A stretch of DNA of 44,048 nucleotides from an uncultured Clostridium sp. (GCA_937885015.1 CALAAS010000020.1:1-44048); one strand, 5' to 3'. Shown: positions 31,981-40,891, numbered from the stretch's first letter. Program-made: numbers and translations. Notes: generated from the sequence alone by a model not told the origin.

Positions 31981-33324
31981 ATGAAAAAGACAAAAACATT
32001 GACAGAGGGCAAGATTTTCACCTCGCTATTCAGCTTTGCCGTTCCGGTTATCTGTACGCTGTTTCTGCAGGCGCTCTATGGCGGCGTGGATCTTCTGGTG
32101 GTGGGACAGTTCGCAGCAACGGAAGATGTATCCGGTGTGGCTACCGGCAGCATGCTGCTGCATACGGCTACTATGATTGTCATGGGACTGACCATGGGAA
32201 TTACTGTGGCTGTGGGAGAGCGGATCGGACGTGGGCGTCCCGGGGAGGCGGGGCAGGCAATCGGAAGCGGAATCTGCCTGTTCGGCGTTTTTGCAGTTTT
32301 GATGACGGCAATTGTAGGGGGCGGCGCAGAATTTTTGGCTGGTTTTCTCCATGCGCCGGAAGCGGCCTTTTCTCAGACTGTGGAGTATGTGCGGATCTGT
32401 GGACTGGGTTCTGTCTTTATTGTGGCTTACAATGTGCTGGGCAGCGTGTTTCGAGGAATCGGGGATTCCAAAACCCCGCTGTTTACGGTAACGATTGCCT
32501 GTGTGGTTAATATTGCCGGCGATCTTCTATTTGTGGCCTGCTTTGGAATGGGGGCGGCCGGGGCGGCCCTGGCGACGGTGGCAGCTCAGGCTGTCAGTGT
32601 CTTGATTTCTCTTCTGGTAATCCGGAAACGGCAGCTGCCCTTTGCATTCTCCAGGGAAGATCTGCGGTTTCACAGGCAGCTGATTGGTACGGAACTGCGC
32701 ATTGGAGTTCCGGTGGCGCTGCAGGAGCTTCTGGTGGGGATTTCCTTCCTGGTAATTCAGACGATTGTGAATACCTTTGGAGTTGTACCTTCTGCGGGGG
32801 TGGGAGTGGCAGAAAAGGTATGTACGTTCATTATGCTGGTTCCGTCTGCCTATATGCAGTCCATGTCGGCGTTTGTAGCCCAGAACCTGGGTGCGGAAAG
32901 GAGGGACCGGGCGGATCTGGCCCTGTGCTATGGCATGGCGACCTCCTTTGCGGCAGGGGCGGTAATGGGATGCCTGGCCTTTTTTCATGGAAACCTTCTG
33001 GCAGGATTTTTTTCCAGAGATGCGGCGGTCATTCTGGCAGCCCACAGCTACCTGAAGGCCTATGCCATTGACTGCCTTCTGACTCCGTTTCTGTTCTGCT
33101 TTGTGGGGTATTACAATGGATGTGAAAAAACGCTGTTTGTTATGCTGCAGGGAATTATCGGAGCGTTTTTTGTCCGGATTCCAGTGGCTTATCTGATCAG
33201 CCGGATTCCGGGAACCAGCCTGTTCCAGCTGGGCCTGGCGACGCCGGCATCCAGTGTGGTTCAGATTGTACTGTGTCTGGTTATGTTTGTGTTTTTGAAA
33301 AAAAGGATTGCGTCCGGGAGATAA
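31981..33324 (+). CDS. MATE-family efflux transporter
   Basis: Integral membrane antiporter of the MATE family, expected to export drugs or other cations using a Na+ or H+ gradient. The 447 residues form about twelve membrane segments in two similar halves. Family features include LFLQALYGGVDLLVVGQF near the N terminus, NVLGSVFRGIGDSKTPL, and FVAQNLGAERRDRA in the second half. The ribosome binding site is GGGAG. It is preceded by repeat copy B, whose terminal hairpin lies immediately upstream, so expression may depend on read-through or antitermination. The substrate is unknown. Confidence 0.92.
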   Translation: MKKTKTLTEGKIFTSLFSFAVPVICTLFLQALYGGVDLLVVGQFAATEDVSGVATGSMLLHTATMIVMGLTMGITVAVGERIGRGRPGEAGQAIGSGICLFGVFAVLMTAIVGGGAEFLAGFLHAPEAAFSQTVEYVRICGLGSVFIVAYNVLGSVFRGIGDSKTPLFTVTIACVVNIAGDLLFVACFGMGAAGAALATVAAQAVSVLISLLVIRKRQLPFAFSREDLRFHRQLIGTELRIGVPVALQELLVGISFLVIQTIVNTFGVVPSAGVGVAEKVCTFIMLVPSAYMQSMSAFVAQNLGAERRDRADLALCYGMATSFAAGAVMGCLAFFHGNLLAGFFSRDAAVILAAHSYLKAYAIDCLLTPFLFCFVGYYNGCEKTLFVMLQGIIGAFFVRIPVAYLISRIPGTSLFQLGLATPASSVVQIVLCLVMFVFLKKRIASGR

Positions 33325-33397
33325 ATGTGATACTATCTTCCCTGTGAAGACAAATGTGTGTCTGAGACAAACACGCGGATGCAGTGGGAGCGGAAAC

Positions 33398-33841
33398 ATG
33401 GAAGAAAAAAGCAAATATTATGTGCTGAAGGAAAAAGCTGTACCAGAGGTACTTTTAAAGGTCGTGGAGGCCAAACGTCTGATTGAGTCAGAGCGGGCCA
33501 TGACGATTCAGGAGGCCACGGAAAAGCTGGGAATCAGCCGGAGCTCATTTTATAAATATAAAGATGACATTTTTCCTTTTTACGACAGCGACAAAGGGCG
33601 GACGATTACGATGGTTCTTCAGATGGATGATGAACCGGGACTTTTGTCGGATCTGCTTCACATTGTAGCTCTCTGCAAAGCCAATATTTTGACCATCCAC
33701 CAGAGTATTCCGGTGGGAAATGTGGCAACGCTGACGCTGAGCGTGGAGATTCGGCCGGAAACGGGGAGTATTTCCAGAATGGTTGAAGAGATGGAAGAAA
33801 ATGCAGGTGTGCACTACGTGAAAATAATTGCCAGGGAGTAG
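33398..33841 (+). CDS. ACT-domain regulator of threonine synthesis (ThrR/PheB-like)
   Basis: A 147-residue protein of the UPF0735/PheB family. The N-terminal half has a helix-turn-helix-like segment (AMTIQEATEKLGISRSSFYKY) and the C-terminal half is an ACT domain (TITMVLQMDDEPGLLSDLLHI). The B. subtilis homologue ThrR controls threonine biosynthesis genes. Here the gene stands 5 bases before hom, which supports the same role with an amino acid as effector. The ATG at 33398 follows GGGAGCGG; upstream in-frame codons overlap the MATE gene and are not part of the family. Confidence 0.88.
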   Translation: MEEKSKYYVLKEKAVPEVLLKVVEAKRLIESERAMTIQEATEKLGISRSSFYKYKDDIFPFYDSDKGRTITMVLQMDDEPGLLSDLLHIVALCKANILTIHQSIPVGNVATLTLSVEIRPETGSISRMVEEMEENAGVHYVKIIARE

Positions 33842-33846
33842 AGACG

Positions 33847-35061
33847 ATGATACAGGTTGCAGTGATGGGCTACGGGACGATCGGTTCCGGAGTCGTAGAG
33901 GTATTAGAGACAAACAGAGAGAAGATTGCACAGAAGACGGGACAGGAGATCTCAGTTAAGTATATCCTGGATTTGCGGGAATTTCCGGGAGATCCCCATG
34001 AATCGATGGTGGTTCATGATTTTTCTGTGATTGAGAAAGATGAAGACATTCAGGTAGTGGTGGAGACCATGGGCGGCGTCAATCCGGCCTTTGCCTTTGC
34101 GAAGGCATGTCTGCTGGCGGGAAAACATGTGGTAACCTCCAATAAGGCGCTGGTGGCGGCTCACGGAACAGAACTTCTGGCCATTGCAAAAGAGAAAAAG
34201 GTAAATTTCCTGTTTGAAGCCAGTGTGGGAGGCGGTATTCCGCTGCTGCGCCCTCTGACCCAGTGTCTGGCAGGAGAGGAAATTCAGGAGATCAGTGGTA
34301 TTTTAAACGGAACGACCAACTATATTCTGACGAAGATGGATCGGGAAGGACAGAACTTTGAGACGGCTCTCCGGAAGGCCCAGGAGCTGGGATATGCGGA
34401 GCGCAATCCGGAAGCGGACGTGGAAGGGTATGACACCTGCCGGAAGATTACGATTTTGACGGCGCTGGCGACGGGGCATGAGGTTAATTATGAGGAGGTC
34501 CCCACGGAGGGAATCACGCATATTACGGATACGGATTTTCTGTATGCATCAAAGCTTCATACTCTTGTGAAACTGGTGGGAACCAGCCGGATGGAGAATG
34601 GGCGGGTCAGCGTTTATGTCTGCCCCATGATGATCGGAGCAGATCATCCGCTTTACAGTGTCAATGATGTCTATAATGGCGTTATGGTGCGGGGAAACAT
34701 GGTGGGAACCGTTATGTTTTACGGAAGCGGAGCCGGAAAGCTTCCGACCGCCAGTGCGGTGGTCAGTGATATTATGGAAATAGCAGGCCATCTTTCGGAT
34801 CATATTCAGGCGGGATGGAGCGATGAAAAACAGGAGCTGGCCGGTATGGATGGCCTTTCCTTCCGGTATTTCATCCGTTTTGCCGGAACAGCAGCAGAAA
34901 AGCTTTCAGACGTGACAGCGGCCTTCGGGCCGGTGGAGACGGTAGAACTTCCGGGTATGGACGAGTTTGCCGTGGTGACAGGATCCATGACAGAGGCGCG
35001 TTACCAGAAGATTGCGGCAGCCTTTTCTGATATCCGTCAGATGATCCGGTGTGAAAACTGA
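33847..35061 (+). CDS. hom: Homoserine dehydrogenase
   Basis: NAD(P)H-dependent reduction of aspartate semialdehyde to homoserine, the branch to threonine and methionine. The 404-residue protein begins with the Rossmann motif VAVMGYGTIGSGVVEVL. It has KHVVTSNKALVAAHG and the catalytic region FEASVGGGIPLL..ISGILNGTTNYILTKM with NPEADVEGYDTCRKI. A C-terminal extension (about 330-404) fits an ACT-like regulatory domain. It is coupled to the regulator gene upstream and runs into the DUF2752 gene with almost no gap. Confidence 0.96.
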   Translation: MIQVAVMGYGTIGSGVVEVLETNREKIAQKTGQEISVKYILDLREFPGDPHESMVVHDFSVIEKDEDIQVVVETMGGVNPAFAFAKACLLAGKHVVTSNKALVAAHGTELLAIAKEKKVNFLFEASVGGGIPLLRPLTQCLAGEEIQEISGILNGTTNYILTKMDREGQNFETALRKAQELGYAERNPEADVEGYDTCRKITILTALATGHEVNYEEVPTEGITHITDTDFLYASKLHTLVKLVGTSRMENGRVSVYVCPMMIGADHPLYSVNDVYNGVMVRGNMVGTVMFYGSGAGKLPTASAVVSDIMEIAGHLSDHIQAGWSDEKQELAGMDGLSFRYFIRFAGTAAEKLSDVTAAFGPVETVELPGMDEFAVVTGSMTEARYQKIAAAFSDIRQMIRCEN

Positions 35062-35062
35062 T

Positions 35063-35470
35063 ATGGAAAACTGGGATCGAATCCTTCGGTGGCTGAAGGA
35101 GGGACTGCTCCGGACGGTTCTGGAGCTGCAGAATACGGCAGGGCAGGGAAATATGCCCTGCCTTTTCTATACGGCTACAGGCTTTTACTGCCCCGGGTGC
35201 GGGGGGACGCGGGCTTTTCGGGCGTTTTTAGAGGGGCATCTGGTGCAGAGTTTTCTTCTGCACCCGCTGGTGCTTTTTATGGTGGTTTCTATGCCGTATT
35301 TGGTGATCCGATACGTGTATTGTTGGAAAAAAAAGAAAACGTTTTCGCGAAAAATCTGGGAAAACGTTTTGCTCATCGGAATTTGCCTGCTTGTGGGCAA
35401 TTTTCTGCTCAAAAATGCACTGCTTTTGATTTTTAAAATCGATTTACTAGCCTTTCTTTACAGGGACTGA
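35063..35470 (+). CDS. DUF2752 membrane protein
   Basis: Small membrane protein of unknown function. The 135 residues contain the family signature GFYCPGCGGTRAFRAFLEG, with a paired-cysteine CPGC motif, and then two or three hydrophobic segments. The ATG at 35063 is 1 base past the hom stop; a GTG at 35051 overlapping hom is also possible. No ribosome binding site is seen, so translation probably depends on reinitiation after hom. Its last 13 bases overlap the end of the convergent DUF4190 gene. Confidence 0.82.
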   Translation: MENWDRILRWLKEGLLRTVLELQNTAGQGNMPCLFYTATGFYCPGCGGTRAFRAFLEGHLVQSFLLHPLVLFMVVSMPYLVIRYVYCWKKKKTFSRKIWENVLLIGICLLVGNFLLKNALLLIFKIDLLAFLYRD

Positions 35471-35838
35471 TATTCCTCCATCAGTTCGTCAAAAATCGGG
35501 GCCATCTGCGGGTCTGTGATAATCTGGTTGGCGATCATCAGATAGGCGAAGGCCATGACGCCGAAGACAACGGACAGGATGCCCAGTACCAGGCCGGCAA
35601 TGGCATAGCCGGAAAAGGGTTCGCCACGTCGAGACAGGATGGCCAGCGTAATGGCGGCAACGCCGAGAAGGATGGAAAGCGGAAAGGCAATACAGCAGCA
35701 TAGGCTCAAAAGGCCAAAAAGGCCGCAGAGAAACGAGGCGACTGCCATCATGTTGGTGCGGTTGGCGTCCGGGCGGCGGCCATTCATTTCGTTATTCTGG
35801 GAATTGGACTCCTGGCTGGGGGTATCGTAATAGTCCAT
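35458..35838 (-). CDS. DUF4190-like small membrane protein
   Basis: A 126-residue protein with a polar, Asn/Gln-rich N terminus (about 1-28) and two membrane helices separated by a short loop (MMAVASFLCGLFGLLSLCC and FSGYAIAGLVLGILSVVFG), a DUF4190-like layout. The C terminus is acidic (FDELMEEYQSL). GAGGAGG lies upstream of the ATG and a good promoter precedes it. Function is unknown. The end overlaps the DUF2752 gene with no terminator between them. Confidence 0.82.
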   Translation of the reverse strand: MDYYDTPSQESNSQNNEMNGRRPDANRTNMMAVASFLCGLFGLLSLCCCIAFPLSILLGVAAITLAILSRRGEPFSGYAIAGLVLGILSVVFGVMAFAYLMIANQIITDPQMAPIFDELMEEYQSL

Positions 35839-35903
35839 GATACTATTTCCTCCTCATGTGTTTGTAAGTATGATGTTATTTTTGGTGTCGTTTTTCTGAA
35901 ACG

Positions 35904-35932
35904 ATTGTAGCACGGATTTTTTTGGTTGTCCA
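35904..35932 (-). promoter_or_regulatory. Promoter of the DUF4190 gene
   Basis: On the minus strand: TGGACA (plus 35927-35932), a 17-base spacer and TACAAT (35904-35909). Confidence 0.75.
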
Positions 35933-35954
35933 GATGGAGGACCAGGGCAGAGAC

Positions 35955-35984
35955 TTGACTTGAAAAGCGCAGGGGTGGTATGAT
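35955..35984 (+). promoter_or_regulatory. Promoter of tex
   Basis: TTGACT (35955-35960), an 18-base spacer and TATGAT (35979-35984), about 50 bases before the tex start. Confidence 0.75.
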
Positions 35985-36032
35985 GAAGGTCAGTTATCCG
36001 ACAGGAAAGAAACATCAGATGGAGCGTGCAGA

Positions 36033-38186
36033 ATGGATATTATTCAGGTATTAAAAGAAGAACTTCAGATTGAAAGAAAACAGGTGGAGGCAGCGGTTAA
36101 GCTGATAGATGAGGGGAATACGATTCCGTTTATCGCCCGTTACCGGAAGGAGGCTACTGGCTCACTGAATGACGAGGTGCTGAGGCGTCTGGATGAGCGT
36201 CTCCGGTATCTTCGGAATCTGGAGGAGCGGAAAGAACAGGTAATTGCTTCGATCCGGGATCAGGAGAAGCTGACGCCGGAACTGGAGCAGCAGATCCGGG
36301 CGGCAGCGGCTCTCGTGACCGTGGAAGACCTGTATCTTCCGTATCGGCCCAAACGGAGAACAAGAGCAGGTATTGCGAAGGAAAAGGGGTTGGAGCCGCT
36401 GGCAGCTCTGATTCAGCAGCAGATGGTAAAGGGATCTCTGCTGGAAGAGGCAAAACGTTATATTTCGGAAGAAAAGGGCGTGATGACAGCAGAGGAGGCT
36501 ATCGCGGGCGCCAGAGATATTCTGGCGGAGCAGATCAGCGAGACAGCCCAGTACCGGAGTTATATTCGGCGTCTCAGTTTTCAGGAGGGGCTTTTTGAGG
36601 CAATGGGGCGGGATGAGGCGGCTCAGTCGGTTTATGAAATGTATTATGATTTTTCGGAGCCGGTAAAAAAAGTGGCTGGTCACCGAGTTCTGGCTATTAA
36701 CCGGGGAGAAAAGGAAAAGTTTCTGTCTGTCCGCCTGACGGCTCCGGAGGAAAAAATTCTGCGGTATCTGGAAAAACAAGTTATCCTGCGGGATAATCCG
36801 GAGACTGCACCGGTGCTTTCCGAGGTTATTCAGGACAGCTATCGCCGTCTGATTGCGCCGGCGATTGAACGGGAAATCCGCGGAGAGATGACAGAGGCGG
36901 CAGAGGCCGGAGCCATCCATGTATTTGGAAAGAATCTGGAGCAACTTCTGATGCAGCCGCCTATTGTGGGGCGCGTGGTTCTGGGATGGGATCCAGCCTT
37001 TCGAACAGGCTGTAAGTTGGCGGTGGTGGATGGAACGGGAAAGGTTTTGGATACGACGGTCATATACCCAACAGCACCTCAGAACCGAGTGGAAGAGTCG
37101 AAAAAAACAGTGAAGGAACTGATTGAGCGATACGGCGTTTCCCTGATTTCTGTGGGAAACGGGACGGCATCCCGGGAATCGGAGCAGATTATTGTGGAGA
37201 TTCTGAGGGAAATACCGCAGAAAGTGGAGTATGTGATTGTCAATGAGGCCGGCGCCTCCGTTTATTCTGCCAGCAAGCTGGCAACGGAGGAGTTTCCGCA
37301 GTTTGATGTGGGACAGAGAAGCGCTGTTTCCATTGCCAGGAGGTTGCAGGATCCTCTTTCGGAGCTGGTTAAAATTGACCCGAAATCCATCGGAGTAGGA
37401 CAGTACCAGCACGATATGAATCAGAAGAATCTCACGGAAGCACTGCAGGGCGTAGTGGAATCCTGTGTCAACCGGGTTGGTGTGGACTTAAATACGGCAT
37501 CGGCTTCTTTGTTGGAGTATATTTCTGGAATCAATAAGACAATTGCAAAAAATATCGTGATTTACCGAGAGGAAAATGGGGCCTTTACCTCCAGGCGAGA
37601 GCTTTTAAAGGTGGCAAAGCTGGGGCCCAAGGCATATGAGCAGTGTGCCGGCTTTCTGCGGATCCAGGGGGGAAAAGAGCCATTGGATACCACAAGCGTC
37701 CATCCGGAAAGCTATCCGGCAGCCCGTGCGCTTCTGGAGAAGCTGGGATACGGGGCGGACAGTCTGCTGTCCGGTGGAATTGCCGGCCTGGGAAGAAAAA
37801 TCCGGGATTTTAAGGAGCTGGCAGAAGAGCTGGAAATTGGCGAGCCAACACTGCGGGATATGGTGAAGGAGCTGGAAAAGCCGGGAAGAGATCCCCGTGA
37901 GGAAATGCCGCGCCCGATTCTTCGAACCGATGTGATGGAGATGAAGGATCTGAAACCTGGAATGCGGCTGAAGGGTACGGTCCGAAATGTGATTGATTTT
38001 GGCGCGTTTGTGGATATCGGTGTGCACCAGGATGGTCTGGTTCATATTTCTCAGATGACGGAGCGCTATATCCGTCATCCACTGGAGGCTGTCAGTGTGG
38101 GCGATGTGGTGGATGTGAAGGTTCTGGCAGTGGATCTGCAGAAGAAACGCATTTCCCTGACGATGAAAATGGAAGAAGAGAGGTAG
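36033..38186 (+). CDS. tex: Tex-family S1 RNA-binding protein
   Basis: RNA-binding protein linked to transcription. The 717 residues have the usual order: N-terminal helical region (IPFIARYRKEATGSLNDEVLR), a YqgF-like RNase-H fold (VVLGWDPAFRTGCKLAVVD), helix-hairpin-helix motifs (about 480-560), and a C-terminal S1 domain (GMRLKGTVRNVIDFGAFVDIGVHQDGLVHISQM). Length and domain set are standard. It is followed after 6 bases by the YcxB-like gene and starts the operon leading into tsaE. Confidence 0.95.
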   Translation: MDIIQVLKEELQIERKQVEAAVKLIDEGNTIPFIARYRKEATGSLNDEVLRRLDERLRYLRNLEERKEQVIASIRDQEKLTPELEQQIRAAAALVTVEDLYLPYRPKRRTRAGIAKEKGLEPLAALIQQQMVKGSLLEEAKRYISEEKGVMTAEEAIAGARDILAEQISETAQYRSYIRRLSFQEGLFEAMGRDEAAQSVYEMYYDFSEPVKKVAGHRVLAINRGEKEKFLSVRLTAPEEKILRYLEKQVILRDNPETAPVLSEVIQDSYRRLIAPAIEREIRGEMTEAAEAGAIHVFGKNLEQLLMQPPIVGRVVLGWDPAFRTGCKLAVVDGTGKVLDTTVIYPTAPQNRVEESKKTVKELIERYGVSLISVGNGTASRESEQIIVEILREIPQKVEYVIVNEAGASVYSASKLATEEFPQFDVGQRSAVSIARRLQDPLSELVKIDPKSIGVGQYQHDMNQKNLTEALQGVVESCVNRVGVDLNTASASLLEYISGINKTIAKNIVIYREENGAFTSRRELLKVAKLGPKAYEQCAGFLRIQGGKEPLDTTSVHPESYPAARALLEKLGYGADSLLSGGIAGLGRKIRDFKELAEELEIGEPTLRDMVKELEKPGRDPREEMPRPILRTDVMEMKDLKPGMRLKGTVRNVIDFGAFVDIGVHQDGLVHISQMTERYIRHPLEAVSVGDVVDVKVLAVDLQKKRISLTMKMEEER

Positions 38187-38192
38187 GGGAAG

Positions 38193-38699
38193 ATGGAGAA
38201 AATGAATTTAAAGGTGCGCGTAAGCGCCAGAGAAATTTACATATTTTCCATGTATAATTATCTGGCAAGTCCTTTTGGCGTATTTGCAATTCTTGGAACT
38301 CTGGCGGTGTTTGCGCTTGTCATATATAAAAGGGATCTCCTGGGAGACCAGGTGGCGTATCTGATCATAGCCGGAATGCTGTTTTTTATGGCATTTCAGC
38401 TGTTCCAGGTCCGCCAGAAGGCAAAGCGTCAGGCGAAAAGTTCAGAACACGCACCGGATATTCTGTTTAATCTGGAACCGGAGGGAATCCGGGTACGCCA
38501 GGGCACGGAAAAAGGAGAGGTTCGTTGGGATCAGCTTTACAAGGTAAAGCACGTGGCTGGCGTCTATATGCTCTATCTTGGACAGGGGCAGGCTTATCTG
38601 ATCCCAGACAGCGCCCTGAACGGGACGGCACGGGAGACGTTTTTGAAAATTCTGAAGACCTACGTTCCGGAAAAGAAGAGAAAAGGGGTCGCGGTATGA
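38193..38699 (+). CDS. YcxB-like membrane protein
   Basis: A 168-residue protein with two adjacent membrane helices (about 27-44 and 55-71) after a short N-terminal strand region. A C-terminal YcxB-type domain follows (EPEGIRVRQGTEKGEVRWDQLYKVKHVAGVYMLYLGQGQAYLIP). The function of the family is unknown. Its stop codon overlaps the tsaE start (ATGA), so the two are translationally coupled. Confidence 0.82.
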   Translation: MEKMNLKVRVSAREIYIFSMYNYLASPFGVFAILGTLAVFALVIYKRDLLGDQVAYLIIAGMLFFMAFQLFQVRQKAKRQAKSSEHAPDILFNLEPEGIRVRQGTEKGEVRWDQLYKVKHVAGVYMLYLGQGQAYLIPDSALNGTARETFLKILKTYVPEKKRKGVAV

Positions 38700-39127
38700 A
38701 AATAGAGACGTACAGTCGGGAAGAGACGTTTGCTCTGGGAGAGAAGCTGGGGAAAATGGCTCAGTCTGGAGAGATTTATTGTCTGGACGGGGACATGGGA
38801 ACCGGAAAGACAGTGTTTACCCAGGGATTTGCCAGAGGACTTGGTGTGGAAGGACCTGTCAGCAGTCCGACATTTACCATTGTACAGCAGTATGAAGATG
38901 GCCGTCTTCCGCTGTACCATTTTGATGTATACCGCATCAGTGATATCAGCGAAATGGACGAGATCGGTTATGAGGACTGTTTTTTTGGCGAGGGCGTCTG
39001 CCTGGTGGAGTGGTCGGAATTGATCCGGGAACTTTTGCCGGAGCAGGTTACGCGGATCCGGATTGAGAAAAATCTGGAAAAAGGATTTGATTATCGGATG
39101 ATTACCGTGGAAGAGGAGCGGAAATAG
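38696..39127 (+). CDS. tsaE: tRNA t6A biosynthesis ATPase TsaE
   Basis: ATPase that supports the TsaB-TsaD complex in making threonylcarbamoyl-adenosine at A37 of ANN-decoding tRNAs. The 143 residues contain Walker A GDMGTGKTV (32-40), SSPTFTIVQQY and LYHFDVYRI, all family hallmarks. The start overlaps the preceding stop by 4 bases and the end is 1 base from tsaB. tsaC is not in the window. Confidence 0.95.
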   Translation: MKIETYSREETFALGEKLGKMAQSGEIYCLDGDMGTGKTVFTQGFARGLGVEGPVSSPTFTIVQQYEDGRLPLYHFDVYRISDISEMDEIGYEDCFFGEGVCLVEWSELIRELLPEQVTRIRIEKNLEKGFDYRMITVEEERK

Positions 39128-39128
39128 A

Positions 39129-39887
39129 ATGAGAATTCTTGGAATTGAAAGTTCATCGCTGGTGGCTTCAGTGGCCATTGTGACGGATGATGTGGTTACG
39201 GCTGAGTATACGGTGAATTTAAAGAAAACGCATTCCCAGACACTCTTGCCGATGATTGACGAGATGGTGCGGATGTTGGAGATTGATCTGCACAGTGTGG
39301 ATGCGATTGCAGTTTCTGGAGGCCCTGGGTCTTTTACGGGATTGCGTATTGGTTCAGCCACGGGAAAGGGGCTTGGGATGGCTTTGGACAGGCCTCTGAT
39401 CCATGTGCCGACCATGGATGCCATGGCATACTGTCTGTATGGGGCCTCTGCTCTCATCTGTCCGGTAATGGATGCGAGACGCCATCAGGTGTATACGGGA
39501 CTTTACCGATTCGAGGATTCATTTCAGGTGGTAAAGGAACAGTGGGCAGCAGATATTCACGATCTGATTGAAGAATTGAATCAGCGGGGAGAGCGCGTTA
39601 TTTTCCTGGGGGACGGGGTGCCGGTTAACCGGGAGATTATTGAAAAGGAAATAAAAGTTCCGGTTTCTTTTCCTCCGGCCCACGCAAACCGGCAGAGGGC
39701 GGCTGCGGTCGCTGCTCTGGGAGCGGTTTACGCAAAACAGGGGCAGCTTGAGACGGCGGCTGAGCACAGACCAGATTACCTGCGAAAATCTCAGGCAGAG
39801 CGGGAGCGGGAAATTGCGGAGCGTCAGGGGGAGATGGATAAACTGGCAGCTGGAATTGTAGTTGTGGAAAAGAAGATGGGAGAATGA
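39129..39887 (+). CDS. tsaB: tRNA t6A biosynthesis protein TsaB
   Basis: Inactive ASKHA-fold partner of TsaD that scaffolds the t6A enzyme complex. The 252-residue protein starts MRILGIESSS and has VDAIAVSGGPGSFTGLRIGSATGKGL and VMDARRHQVYTGLYR, typical of TsaB. It is tightly packed between tsaE and rimI; AGAGGAG lies inside the end of tsaE. Confidence 0.95.
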   Translation: MRILGIESSSLVASVAIVTDDVVTAEYTVNLKKTHSQTLLPMIDEMVRMLEIDLHSVDAIAVSGGPGSFTGLRIGSATGKGLGMALDRPLIHVPTMDAMAYCLYGASALICPVMDARRHQVYTGLYRFEDSFQVVKEQWAADIHDLIEELNQRGERVIFLGDGVPVNREIIEKEIKVPVSFPPAHANRQRAAAVAALGAVYAKQGQLETAAEHRPDYLRKSQAEREREIAERQGEMDKLAAGIVVVEKKMGE

Positions 39888-39891
39888 GGCC

Positions 39892-40326
39892 ATGATTAGA
39901 GAAATGCGGCCGGAGGATCTGGATGAAGCGGCCCGTCTGGAGGGACAGTGTTTTTCAGAGCCATGGTCGCGGCTTTTGCTTCAGGAGGCTCTGGAAAGTG
40001 ATTTGGACAAACTTTGGGTTATCTTGGAGGGAGAATGTCTGGTCGGATATTGTAATTTCCGGGTCATCGCAGGGGAAGGGGAACTAATGCGAATTGCGGT
40101 TCGCTCCGATATGAGAGGACGGGGATACGCCGGGAAATTGATGGAAGTACTGGTAACAGATGCCAGTAAACGGGGAGTTACAGCGATTACGTTGGAGGTA
40201 AGAGTTTCCAATCAGCCGGCCATAAGCCTTTATGAGCGCTTTGGATTTCTGAAGGAGGCTGTCAGAAAAAGGTATTATACGAATCCAGTTGAGGATGCGC
40301 TTCTTATGTGGCGGCGCAGCAGTTGA
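39892..40326 (+). CDS. rimI: Ribosomal-protein alanine N-acetyltransferase RimI-like
   Basis: GNAT-fold acetyltransferase that in other bacteria acetylates the N terminus of ribosomal protein S18. The 144 residues have the acetyl-CoA loop RSDMRGRGYAGKLM and the segment ISLYERFGFLKEAVRKRYY. The ATG at 39892 lies 4 bases after the tsaB stop and follows a GGGAGAATGAGG purine tract. tsaB-rimI-tsaD linkage is common in Firmicutes. Confidence 0.93.
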   Translation: MIREMRPEDLDEAARLEGQCFSEPWSRLLLQEALESDLDKLWVILEGECLVGYCNFRVIAGEGELMRIAVRSDMRGRGYAGKLMEVLVTDASKRGVTAITLEVRVSNQPAISLYERFGFLKEAVRKRYYTNPVEDALLMWRRSS

Positions 40327-40486
40327 AATTATTTCCACTGAAAAAGAGGTATAAATCGATTATAATGAGGGAGTATCGCAGGCGGCGGTGCTCCCTTTGC
40401 GCTTATTGGGCGGAATCAGCTGTAGAAATCACAGGGGTGAGCACAGAAGGGCAGGCTGCGCAGAACAAGAGAAAGGCGAGGATACG

Positions 40487-40729
40487 ATGAGGAAATATAA
40501 GGAAAATGGACAATTGGAAACGCTGTGCTGCAATATGTGTGGAAAAAAGATGGCAGTAAAAGATGGTATTTTGCGGGAAGGAGCTGCCAGTTTTGATCTG
40601 AGCTGGGGTTATTTTTCAGAAAAAGATGGGGAGGTGCACCATTTTGACCTCTGCGAAGAATGCTATGATCGTCTGATTGCGGAATTCCCAATTCCTGTGG
40701 ATCGGGAAGAACGCCTGGAGTATCTGTAG
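40487..40729 (+). CDS. Small zinc-ribbon-like protein
   Basis: An 80-residue protein of unknown function with two cysteine pairs, C15-x2-C18 (CCNMCGKK; C14 is also present) and C56-x2-C59 (DLCEECYDRL). The spacing suits a treble-clef or zinc-ribbon site. The middle (EGAASFDLSWGYFSEKDGEVHHFDLC) resembles small proteins with a beta-hairpin before the second pair. GGCGAGGA precedes the ATG. It sits between rimI and rnz; an RNA-related role is only a guess from context. Confidence 0.78.
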   Translation: MRKYKENGQLETLCCNMCGKKMAVKDGILREGAASFDLSWGYFSEKDGEVHHFDLCEECYDRLIAEFPIPVDREERLEYL

Positions 40730-40770
40730 AGAGAGGGCAGCGGGAGTCCTCTGACAGATCGGTATAATAC

Positions 40771-40800
40771 TTGCAACGGCAATCCTTTTTATGGTATGAT
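40771..40800 (+). promoter_or_regulatory. Promoter of rnz-tsaD-ispD
   Basis: TTGCAA (40771-40776), an 18-base spacer and TATGAT (40795-40800), about 90 bases before the rnz start. Confidence 0.65.
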
Positions 40801-40891
40801 TAGGAGAAAATACGAAAATGCCTTGGAAAATGTGCCGGGATGAATGGGACAGAGCCTGGGCATGGAAACGAGACAGAAAAGAGGAAAATGC

